DNA from: Leptospira kobayashii
GTDB lineage: Bacteria > Spirochaetota > Leptospiria > Leptospirales > Leptospiraceae
Direction of reading: 5' to 3'
DNA: 64,000 nt
NCBI RefSeq assembly: GCF_003114835.2
Contig: NZ_AP025028.1
Span: 1,950,001 to 2,014,000 of the forward strand
This document shows, in pieces, positions 1-8,012 of the stretch. The notes beneath the pieces are model-generated. The model saw nothing but the letters and a program-made list of their open reading frames with translations. It was not told the origin of the DNA and did no database searches. The number at the start of each line of letters is the position of its first letter. Position 1 is the stretch's first letter. A program made the position numbers and the translations under genes.

Positions 1-716
1 GAGCCCGTGCGGTTTTTGATATAGACCCGAGTATGAATACCGGGATCTATGATTTGGTTTTGGAAAACCCCAGAAAGAAAGCTTTGAATGTAAGACAGAG
101 AATTGTTTTCTCCGAAACCAAAGAAAAGGCGAAACGATTCGCTACAAGACAGGAAAGGATTTTGAAGAAGGAAATTCCGGAAGACTATTATGAAACACCT
201 TATTGGTCTACATTTTGGAGATCTTCCCTGATTCCCGGCTGGGGGCAAAAATACATAGATGGCGAGAATTGGAAATTCTACGTATATCCCGTTGTTGCCA
301 TAGGGATCGCAGGTGCCTACGCAAGTTCGTATTCCAAATTTCAATCGGCCAAGTCTTCTTATGAAAGTGCAGTGCTGGTTGGAGTGTTCCTGGCAGAAGA
401 TCCCAATTCTCAAATTTTGTGGTTAATGAATCGAAACTCCGCACAAGCGAATTTCAACTCTGCCAAACAGCAATTAACAACGATTCAAACAGGTGCGGGA
501 GTGCTCGGTTTATTTGTGCTTTATAATCTCGTAGACGCCTATTTTTCCGCTAGAAGGAACGTAGCCGGATTGGAAACCGCCCCCGGTCTTCCTTTGGGAC
601 AGGAGACTGCAAGAGTTAACGCTAAAATGGCGGCAGACCCATTCTCTTCGATCCAGCCTGCGTCCGGATATAATGTATCCTCATCCTATCAGGTGGAATT
701 CTCGCTTCGTTATTAG
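1..716 (+). CDS. DUF5683-like membrane protein, 5' end outside window
   Basis: The reading frame is open from the first base of the window; the first ATG is at 33, but codons upstream of it (encoding roughly ARAVFDIDPS) read as normal protein, so the real start is probably outside. The motif SSLIPGWGQKYIDGE about one third of the way in, followed by a hydrophobic segment (YVYPVVAIGIAGAYA) and a second one (GVLGLFVLYNLVDAYF), matches the DUF5683-type pattern of small membrane proteins with an 'LPGxGQ' loop. The function of that family is unknown. The C-terminal tail ends in an aromatic-rich YQVEFSLRY, reminiscent of an outer-membrane strand, but this is only an impression. It lies 45 bases upstream of hisD. 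Confidence 0.7.
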   Translation, partial: ARAVFDIDPSMNTGIYDLVLENPRKKALNVRQRIVFSETKEKAKRFATRQERILKKEIPEDYYETPYWSTFWRSSLIPGWGQKYIDGENWKFYVYPVVAIGIAGAYASSYSKFQSAKSSYESAVLVGVFLAEDPNSQILWLMNRNSAQANFNSAKQQLTTIQTGAGVLGLFVLYNLVDAYFSARRNVAGLETAPGLPLGQETARVNAKMAADPFSSIQPASGYNVSSSYQVEFSLRY

Positions 717-761
717 ACAAAAAGCTTGAGAGTAGAGTGTAATTCGAAATAAGGTATTCTT

Positions 762-2057
762 ATGCCTGTTTCGATTGTGCAAGCGGATCTCGGTCGTCCT
801 TCCAGTTTTCAACATTTGCTGAAGAAAGCAAAAGAGGATTTGAGTTCCGCCAAAGAAAAAGTAATCCCCATCATTCAGTCCGTGAAAGAGAACGGGGACA
901 AAGCAGTTAAGGAATTTACAGAGAAATTCGATTCCATCCGATTGGATTCCGTGATTCTGGACCCGCATTCGATTCAAACGAATGTTCCCCAAGACATTCA
1001 AACCGCATTTTTAACCGCAAAAAAAAATATAGAAGAATTTCATCGTGCACAGAAAAGGGATTCCTGGAATGTGAAAGTCGATGGGAACCTGTTAGGTGTA
1101 AAATACACCCCCATTCCATCCCTTGCGGTTTATGCACCGGGAGGAACAGCGCTCTATCCATCCAGCGTTCTGATGGGAATCATTCCTGCAAAAATTGCAG
1201 GAGTGAGGGAGATTCAATTGGTGACTCCTCCCCAGAAAGGAGGGCTTCCCGAGATCCTGGTATGGCTCGCACAAATTTTAGAAATTGATCGTATCGTTAC
1301 CGTCGGTGGAGCTCAAGGAATCGCAGCCGTTGCTTACGGCACGGAAACCATTCCCCGCTCGGAATTTGTAGTTGGTCCGGGAAATTCCTACGTTGCGGCC
1401 GCCAAATCCTACTTAGCCGGGATTGGCCAGATCGGGATCGATAGCCCCGCAGGTCCCAGTGAAGTTTGTATCATTGCTGATGAATCCGCCAATCCGAAAT
1501 GGGTGGCTTGCGATATGTTATCGCAAGCGGAACATGGAGAGGACTCATCGGCGGTTTTGCTCACTACAAGTGCAAAGCTTGCGGAGTCCGTTTCCAAAGA
1601 ATTGGAAATTGCATTCGTAGAAAGACCGAAACGATTGGAAATGAAGAAAAAAGCGATTTATGAAAATTCATGCATTTGTATTTTTCCGAGTCTTGAGGAT
1701 TGTGTAACATTTTCGAATCTTCTTGCTCCCGAACATTTGGAAATACAAACGGAAGACCCTCATTCCGTATTTAAAGGAATCGAACATGCAGGGTCCGTTT
1801 TTCTCGGAAATTATTCTCCTGTTGCGATGGGAGATTATATCAGCGGAACCAATCATATACTTCCCACTGCAGGAGGAAGTAGAATTTATTCCTCGTTAGG
1901 TGTGGATAGTTTTCTCAAACGTGTTACCTTTCAGGAAATCACAAAAGAATCATTGAACAGACTTTACCCTCATGTCAAATTGATGTCCGAACTTGAAGGT
2001 TTGGATGAGGAACATGGAACAAGTGTTAAGGTGAGATATGAGGAAGATTCAAAGTGA
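762..2057 (+). CDS. hisD: histidinol dehydrogenase
   Basis: Catalyses the last two steps of histidine synthesis, histidinol to histidine with two NAD+, in the cytoplasm. At 431 residues it has the usual length. Visible family signatures are GPGNSYVAAAK, DSPAGPSEV (about residue 226), the zinc-ligand region SQAEHGED (Q255, H258), the catalytic PEHLE (E324, H325), GDYISGTNHILPT (D358 as zinc ligand) and a late EEHG histidine. The ATG has an AAGG about 7 bases upstream. Its stop overlaps the GTG start of panC by four bases (GTGA), so the two are translationally coupled even though they serve different pathways. No other his gene is visible nearby. Confidence 0.97.
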   Translation: MPVSIVQADLGRPSSFQHLLKKAKEDLSSAKEKVIPIIQSVKENGDKAVKEFTEKFDSIRLDSVILDPHSIQTNVPQDIQTAFLTAKKNIEEFHRAQKRDSWNVKVDGNLLGVKYTPIPSLAVYAPGGTALYPSSVLMGIIPAKIAGVREIQLVTPPQKGGLPEILVWLAQILEIDRIVTVGGAQGIAAVAYGTETIPRSEFVVGPGNSYVAAAKSYLAGIGQIGIDSPAGPSEVCIIADESANPKWVACDMLSQAEHGEDSSAVLLTTSAKLAESVSKELEIAFVERPKRLEMKKKAIYENSCICIFPSLEDCVTFSNLLAPEHLEIQTEDPHSVFKGIEHAGSVFLGNYSPVAMGDYISGTNHILPTAGGSRIYSSLGVDSFLKRVTFQEITKESLNRLYPHVKLMSELEGLDEEHGTSVKVRYEEDSK

Positions 2058-2905
2058 TTGTTTGTAAAAGCAAAGAAGAGCTGAAGTCTTCGATTTCCCT
2101 TTGGAAAAAAGATGGAAAATCGGTCGGTTTTGCGCCTACTATGGGTTATTTGCATTCCGGTCATATCTCATTGATAGAACAATCGAAATCAAAGGCAGAC
2201 AAAACCGTAGTATCCTTGTTTGTCAATCCCACTCAGTTCAATGACCCGGAAGATTATTTGAAATACCCATTGGATATCGAAGGCGATTTGAAAAAATGCG
2301 AAGATGCCGGTGTGGATCTCGTATTTTTACCGACAAAAGAAACCATTTATCCCGATGGAAATCCCGATCTGATTATGAAACAGCCGGGGCTTCAAAAGAA
2401 TCTTTGCGGGCGAACAAGACCCAATCATTTTGAAGGGGTAATGCTTGTTGTCAGTAAACTATTTCATTTGGTAACCCCTGATTTAGCTTTCTTCGGACTG
2501 AAAGACTACCAACAATTCAGAATCATCGAAGAGATGGTTCGTATATTGGATTTTCCCATCCAAGTCATCGGAGTTCCCACACTGAGAGAAAAAGACGGAC
2601 TTGCCATGAGTTCCAGGAACGTCCGTTTGACGGAAAAAGAAAGAGAGAATGCAAGTCTGATTCCCAGAATGTTTACTCTTGCAGGAAAACTTCTTAAAGA
2701 CGGAGAAAAGAATCCGAAAGTGTTTCATGAAATTTTGGCCGATTTTCTTTTGTCTTCTCCGGATGTAAAGATTGATTATATTGAGTCGGTTGACCCGCAT
2801 ACCTTACAGGAAAAATTGACATTGGAAGGGGATCTGTTGCTTGCAATTGCAGTCTTCTTGGGAAAAACAAGGCTCATCGACAATCAGCGTTTTTCCAAAA
2901 CTTGA
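2054..2905 (+). CDS. panC: pantothenate synthetase
   Basis: Joins pantoate and beta-alanine with ATP to make pantothenate, the precursor of coenzyme A. The protein has 283 residues, typical of PanC. It shows the nucleotidyltransferase HIGH-like motif PTMGYLHSGH (residues 28-37, H34 and H37), FVNPTQF soon after, and the KMSKS-like AMSSRN near residue 187. The start is GTG, chosen because it overlaps the hisD stop and because the protein then begins at the normal family position. The next gene, mfd, begins only 9 bases after its stop. Confidence 0.97.
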   Translation: MIVCKSKEELKSSISLWKKDGKSVGFAPTMGYLHSGHISLIEQSKSKADKTVVSLFVNPTQFNDPEDYLKYPLDIEGDLKKCEDAGVDLVFLPTKETIYPDGNPDLIMKQPGLQKNLCGRTRPNHFEGVMLVVSKLFHLVTPDLAFFGLKDYQQFRIIEEMVRILDFPIQVIGVPTLREKDGLAMSSRNVRLTEKERENASLIPRMFTLAGKLLKDGEKNPKVFHEILADFLLSSPDVKIDYIESVDPHTLQEKLTLEGDLLLAIAVFLGKTRLIDNQRFSKT

Positions 2906-2914
2906 GAGAACCAC

Positions 2915-5900
2915 TTGAAAACCAAAGAACTTGCCAAATCGATTTCTCTTGATTATAAAGAGATTTTCAAACAATTAAAAAAATCGGAAGTGAGTTTAAG
3001 TGGGATTCCCGAATCCGCTCATTCCCTAATAACATCCGAGTTATTCAAAGAGATTCCAGGTAACGATCATTATGTTGTGATCTTGCCTACCAATCAGGAA
3101 GCGGAAGCGTTTTATCGCGAGCTTTTGAGTTTTTTACCGAATGATATCATCTATTTATTTTCAGGCCCGGAAAATATTCCTTACGAATATACCAAATGGC
3201 AAACGGAATGGAAAAGAGACCGAATTCTTTCCATCAATCGGATATTTTCCGATAAAAAAGCGATCTTTATTACATCCGTATCTTCCATACTCAGAAAAAT
3301 TCCGCATAAGAAGAGTTTGCGGGGAAAATCCGTTTTACTGCAACAAGGAAAGGATTTTGTATTATCCAAATTGATAACGGAACTGGTACGTTTGGGTTAT
3401 CACAGGGAAGAAGTTTGCGAACAATTCGGTCATTTCAGTTTGAAAGGCGGAATTTTGGATATATACACTCCTTATTCGAATCATCCGGTGAGGATCGATT
3501 TTTTCGGAGATACTGTGGATGAAATCCGAACATATGATCCCAATACTCAAAAATCGATTCAAAAAATCGAAGAGGTTCTCATCACCGCCGCGAACGAATC
3601 GGTTCCGAGTATGGATGAGATCCAAAAATACAAATCCATTTTGGAAGAGAATGCGGAGAAACGCCTTCCTATCGAAGAAGAAAATGTCATCATAGAAGAG
3701 CACCTTCCTCTCGTTAGGTTGCATGAAGGAATCCTGCATCTATTCGATTCAAAGCCTGTTTTTATCTTCCCTAAATACCAGGAATCCAAAGAGAGAGCCT
3801 TCGGGATGAAAAGGGAATATGAGACTTTGTTCGAAAAGAAGAAAGACGAGTCTTTGTGTTTGGAGCCGAAGGAACTACTTTCTTTTGACGAGGAGTGGTC
3901 CTTGCTTACGGAAGAAAATTACCCTTCCGTTCATTTTCATCTTTTACCTGAAAAAGAAAACAATATCCCCGTTTTTCCTTTGAGTGAGTCCAGAAGTTTC
4001 AGAGGAAAGATCAGAGAAGCAAAAGAATATTTTGATGAGATTCTTGCAAGCGATGACCAAGCAAAGATTTTAATCACTTCCTCTTTCGCAGCTCAACTCA
4101 GCCGATTGCAAGGGTTATTTCCCGATGACAAAATCACAACTCTCAATCCCGAATCAGATGAACCAAAACAAATAGATATTTTTTCCAAGAAACCCGGGCT
4201 GTATCTTGCCATTTCCGATTTGAGAAAAGGATTTTCCGTTGCCGACGAACATTTGTTCGTATTTACAGACAACGATCTCTTCGGCCGTCAATACAAAAGA
4301 AAGACAAGATATAAAAAACAAGCTTCGCAGATGATCGAATCTTTCATTGATTTGAAAGAGGGTGATTACGTAGTACACGTAAATCATGGTGTGGGGCGAT
4401 TCGTAAAAATCGAACGTACAAAAGCGGATGGAAAAGAAAGGGATTTTCTAAAATTAGAATATTCGGGACAAGATACATTATTTGTTCCTTTGGACCAAAT
4501 TTCTCTTGTTCAAAAGTACATCGGAGGAACCGATTCTCCGAGACTTGATACTCTTGGCAAAAACTCCTGGAAGAAAGCAAAGGAAAGAGTACAGGAATCG
4601 GTAGATAAATTAGCCGAAGATCTGGTCCTTATGTATTCCAATCGGATGAAGCTGAACGGATTTTCCTTTCCTCCCGATACGATTTGGCAGGAAGAGTTTG
4701 AAGCGGCATTTGAATTTGAAGAAACTCCCGATCAGATCTCGGCGATCGAATCCGTCAAACAGGACTTAGAGTCCAGTAGGCCCATGGACAGGTTGGTATG
4801 CGGGGACGTGGGTTACGGAAAAACAGAAGTAGCGATTCGCGCTGCTTTTAAAGTGATTATGGCGGGGAAACAAGTGATGTTACTCACTCCTACCACGATC
4901 CTGGCATTGCAACATTTCAATACATTCAAACTAAGATACGAAAATTATCCCATAAAACTAGGATTTATTTCCAGGTTCCGTTCTCCTTCCGAAATCAAAG
5001 AGGACTTGCGTCTGTTTGGTGAAGGAAAAATCGACATGCTCATAGGTACCCATGCGATTCTTTCTTCCAAAGTAAAACCGAAAAATTTGGGATTGCTTGT
5101 AATCGACGAAGAACAGAAGTTCGGTGTTAATCATAAGGAAGCGATTAAAAAATTCAAACAACTTGTAGATGTTTTGACTCTGACTGCGACTCCGATTCCC
5201 CGCACTCTTCATATGGCACTCACGGGGATTAGAGAGTTATCCATTATTTCCACTCCGCCTAAAAACAGACAAAGTGTCGAAACCTATGTTTTGGAAGAAG
5301 ACGATGTTCTGATCCAGGAAGCGATCCGCAAGGAAATGGAACGAGGTGGTCAGATTTTTTATCTCTACAATCGAGTGGAATCGATTGAAGAAGAAGCAAA
5401 TTATGTACGCTCTCTGGTTCCCGAAGCAGCAGTGGGAATTTTACATGGCCAGCTAACAGAAGATGAGATCGAAGAAACTCTGGTCGATTTCTATCATAGA
5501 AAATATGATATTTTAGTCACTACTACGATCATAGAATCCGGAATCGATATGCCGAATGTAAATACACTGATCGTAAAGAAGGCGGATATGTTCGGTTTGT
5601 CCCAGCTCTACCAAATCCGGGGAAGAGTGGGTAGATCCGATCGCAAAGCATTCGCTTATTTATTTTACCCTTCTAAAAAGCTGATCACTGAGCTTGCTGA
5701 AAAAAGATTGAACACTATCTTTGAATACCAGGAGCTTGGATCGGGATTTAAGGTTGCCATGCGGGACTTGGAAATAAGGGGCGCGGGGAATTTGCTCGGG
5801 AAAGAACAATCCGGCGATATCATGGAAGTCGGATTCGACCTTTATGTGAGAATGTTGGAAGAAGCGATTTCCAGAGTCAAAGGCGAAGAAGTTCATGTGG

Positions 5901-6367
5901 AAGTGCGAACGGCTGTTAATCTTTCTACCAATTTTTATCTTCCCGACGAATTCATTCCGGATACAAAACAAAAGATCGAATTTTACAAACGATTTGAAGG
6001 CGCGGGTAATCTGGATGAAATAGAAGAGTTGTCTCTTGAGATGGAAGACCGTTTCGGAGAACTTCCTACGATTGCCAATACGTTTGTGGAATTGGAAAAG
6101 ATCCGGACTCTTTCGTCCACTCTCGGCTTTGAATCCGTTTCGGAAAAAGGAGAGGAAGTCCGATTCAAATGCGGAACTTATTTCAGAGGCAACCCGGATA
6201 AGATCATTCAGGCATTGGGAAAGTTTCCCGGACTACTCATTCACCCGCAAGAGCCGTCCATTCTACGTTATTCGCCGAACGAAAAGGACGATCTGAAAAA
6301 GATCAAAAAGCTATTGTCTTTACTCATCTTTCTTTCTCTGGACCAACCTCCTGTAGTAAAAAAGTGA
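2915..6367 (+). CDS. mfd: transcription-repair coupling factor
   Basis: Superfamily 2 DNA translocase that removes RNA polymerase stalled at lesions and recruits UvrA. The 1150 residues hold a UvrB-like N-terminal part, the RNA-polymerase-interacting domain around residue 480 (VVHVNHGVGRF), the helicase core with Walker A GDVGYGKTE near residue 630, the DEEQ box (VIDEEQKFGV) near 730, TATPIPRTL, the QxxGRxGR motif (IRGRVGRSDRKAF) and the C-terminal TRCF domain. The start is TTG, preceded by GAGAGAA. A short GC hairpin with a T run (6371-6387) follows the stop and may end the hisD-panC-mfd transcript. Confidence 0.97.
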   Translation: MKTKELAKSISLDYKEIFKQLKKSEVSLSGIPESAHSLITSELFKEIPGNDHYVVILPTNQEAEAFYRELLSFLPNDIIYLFSGPENIPYEYTKWQTEWKRDRILSINRIFSDKKAIFITSVSSILRKIPHKKSLRGKSVLLQQGKDFVLSKLITELVRLGYHREEVCEQFGHFSLKGGILDIYTPYSNHPVRIDFFGDTVDEIRTYDPNTQKSIQKIEEVLITAANESVPSMDEIQKYKSILEENAEKRLPIEEENVIIEEHLPLVRLHEGILHLFDSKPVFIFPKYQESKERAFGMKREYETLFEKKKDESLCLEPKELLSFDEEWSLLTEENYPSVHFHLLPEKENNIPVFPLSESRSFRGKIREAKEYFDEILASDDQAKILITSSFAAQLSRLQGLFPDDKITTLNPESDEPKQIDIFSKKPGLYLAISDLRKGFSVADEHLFVFTDNDLFGRQYKRKTRYKKQASQMIESFIDLKEGDYVVHVNHGVGRFVKIERTKADGKERDFLKLEYSGQDTLFVPLDQISLVQKYIGGTDSPRLDTLGKNSWKKAKERVQESVDKLAEDLVLMYSNRMKLNGFSFPPDTIWQEEFEAAFEFEETPDQISAIESVKQDLESSRPMDRLVCGDVGYGKTEVAIRAAFKVIMAGKQVMLLTPTTILALQHFNTFKLRYENYPIKLGFISRFRSPSEIKEDLRLFGEGKIDMLIGTHAILSSKVKPKNLGLLVIDEEQKFGVNHKEAIKKFKQLVDVLTLTATPIPRTLHMALTGIRELSIISTPPKNRQSVETYVLEEDDVLIQEAIRKEMERGGQIFYLYNRVESIEEEANYVRSLVPEAAVGILHGQLTEDEIEETLVDFYHRKYDILVTTTIIESGIDMPNVNTLIVKKADMFGLSQLYQIRGRVGRSDRKAFAYLFYPSKKLITELAEKRLNTIFEYQELGSGFKVAMRDLEIRGAGNLLGKEQSGDIMEVGFDLYVRMLEEAISRVKGEEVHVEVRTAVNLSTNFYLPDEFIPDTKQKIEFYKRFEGAGNLDEIEELSLEMEDRFGELPTIANTFVELEKIRTLSSTLGFESVSEKGEEVRFKCGTYFRGNPDKIIQALGKFPGLLIHPQEPSILRYSPNEKDDLKKIKKLLSLLIFLSLDQPPVVKK

Positions 6368-6370
6368 TGG

Positions 6371-6387
6371 ACAGACGGTCTGTTTTT
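6371..6387 (+). terminator. possible weak intrinsic terminator after mfd
   Basis: ACAGA, loop CGG, TCTGT, running into TTTTT immediately after the mfd stop. The stem is only five base pairs, so termination would be partial at best. It separates mfd from the lipoprotein gene. Confidence 0.35.
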
Positions 6388-6436
6388 AGAAAATCTTTTC
6401 ACAAAATATACAATAAAGTCGGTCGGATTTCCCTCC

Positions 6437-7126
6437 ATGGCAAAAAAAATTCTAATCCTTTCTATCCTTAGCTTTTCCAGCTTTCTTTTAGTCAATTGCG
6501 GGGACACAAGCCCTGTCATTGAAACCTTAGACGGTTATAAAATCACTGTTAAAGATTTCGAAGCTGCTTACGATACCGCTTTGGATTCTATCAGCAGATT
6601 GCAAAATATTGAAAAAAAGACATTACTTGAGTTCATTGAAAAAGACATTTCCGAAGTGCCTGGTCAGTTCCAAGATTTGAACTACCAATTGCAAAAGAAA
6701 AACTTTTACCAAACTTACAGACAGATGATCATGACAAAACTTGTTGCGGAGAAAAAAGGTTATTTCTCTCGCCCCGATGTACAAGAGGTTTTAAAACAAG
6801 TTGAAATGCAAACTATCGCGCAAATGTACGTTTCGGAGCAGGTTGAGAAAAAAATTCAAATCTCCGATGACCAAGCAAAAGCGGAATGCGAAAGAATGCG
6901 CAATACGGACAAAAACATTGCTTCTTTAACAATTGATAAATGTTTATCTTTTGCAAAAGCTCAAATGAAACAAGTTCAAACGAGAGAGCAACTTCCTTTG
7001 GTAGTGGAACGTATCAAAGAAGAAATTACAATCAAACGAAATGAGAAATTCGATTTGGATGCGTATCTTGCTCCTAAAAGAAAAGCAATTGAACCGAACC
7101 CTTCTACAACAGTAGAAAAAAAGTAA
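6437..7126 (+). CDS. SurA-N-like lipoprotein
   Basis: Residues 1-20 form a lipoprotein signal peptide ending LLVNC, so C21 would be acylated (a relaxed spirochaetal lipobox). The mature 209-residue protein is highly helical and charged. Its opening (DGYKITVKDFEAAYD, then a long helical stretch with FYQTYRQMIMTKLVAEKKGY) resembles the N-terminal chaperone domain of SurA/PrsA-type foldases, where an early 'v.g..it..df...' segment is typical; I see no PpiC rotamase domain behind it. A role as a periplasmic or outer-membrane-anchored chaperone is therefore an inference. There is no clear ribosome-binding site before the ATG. uppP follows immediately. Confidence 0.8.
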   Translation: MAKKILILSILSFSSFLLVNCGDTSPVIETLDGYKITVKDFEAAYDTALDSISRLQNIEKKTLLEFIEKDISEVPGQFQDLNYQLQKKNFYQTYRQMIMTKLVAEKKGYFSRPDVQEVLKQVEMQTIAQMYVSEQVEKKIQISDDQAKAECERMRNTDKNIASLTIDKCLSFAKAQMKQVQTREQLPLVVERIKEEITIKRNEKFDLDAYLAPKRKAIEPNPSTTVEKK

Positions 7127-7127
7127 T

Positions 7128-7994
7128 CTGGACAATACTCTTAACGCCTTTCTCCGTGGTTTGATCGAAGCCGCCACGGAGTTCCTTCCGGTTTCCTCTA
7201 CAGGTCACCTTTTTCTATTCAGTCATTTTTTCCCTTTTACCGGGTTAGGGGATATCAGTGAATCTTTCGAAGATTTATTCGATATCTTCATCCAATCGGG
7301 AGCAATCCTTTCCGTATTTTATTTATATTATAAAAAACTAACGGCGCATGCTTTCGAATCCTTTCAGTATCTGAAAGGTGACAAATCGAAAGAGACGGGA
7401 TTTTTGTTTTACCGAAATATACTCTTCGGTATTTTGCCAATCCTTGTTTTCGGCTTTGTGTTCAAATCCAAATTGGATCAGATCAAACAAAGTCCTTATC
7501 TTCTATTGATACTTTCTTTAGCATGGTTTATTGGCGGTTTGGTGATGATCGGTGTAGAAATTTGGAGATCCCGCCGCGAGAATCCGCAAACTGCAGTATC
7601 GGAAGAAAAACATATCGGAATGAAGGACGCGATTCTGATCGGCGTTTTTCAATGTTTTGCCTTGATTCCGGGAGTTTCCCGTTCTGCAGCAACCATCATA
7701 ACCGCTAGATTTTTAGGAGTTTCCAAAAAAGATTCCGCTGAATTTTCCTTTTTCCTCGCCTTGCCTGTGTTAACGATCGCCGGTTTGTACAAACTCTATA
7801 AACACAGAGCGATTTTGAATTCGGAAACAGTAGGAATTTTACTCTTCGGAAGCATCGTATCTTTTCTGGTTTGTATCGTAATCATCCGTTTGTTCTTACA
7901 ATTCTTACGAAGACGAAGTTTTATTTCCTTCGGGATTTACCGACTGATCCTCGGACTTGTTGTGCTGATTTATTTTTATAAATCGGCTTCTTAA
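7128..7994 (+). CDS. uppP: undecaprenyl-diphosphatase (BacA/UppP)
   Basis: Integral membrane phosphatase that recycles undecaprenyl diphosphate to the monophosphate carrier for cell-wall and polysaccharide synthesis. The two family motifs are present: EAATEFLPVSSTGH (ExxxE) and PGVSRSAATI (PGxSRSxxT), with about seven or eight hydrophobic segments. Start choice is difficult. TTG at 7161 gives 277 residues but removes the first half of the conserved N-terminal helix. The frame stays open upstream, and NAFLRGLIEA before the ExxxE motif matches the family. The only start-like codon there is CTG at 7128, two bases after the previous stop; I used it tentatively. Ribosome-binding sites are weak at both. 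Confidence 0.9.
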   Translation: MDNTLNAFLRGLIEAATEFLPVSSTGHLFLFSHFFPFTGLGDISESFEDLFDIFIQSGAILSVFYLYYKKLTAHAFESFQYLKGDKSKETGFLFYRNILFGILPILVFGFVFKSKLDQIKQSPYLLLILSLAWFIGGLVMIGVEIWRSRRENPQTAVSEEKHIGMKDAILIGVFQCFALIPGVSRSAATIITARFLGVSKKDSAEFSFFLALPVLTIAGLYKLYKHRAILNSETVGILLFGSIVSFLVCIVIIRLFLQFLRRRSFISFGIYRLILGLVVLIYFYKSAS

Positions 7995-8012
7995 TAAAAA
8001 AAACGAAGAGTT

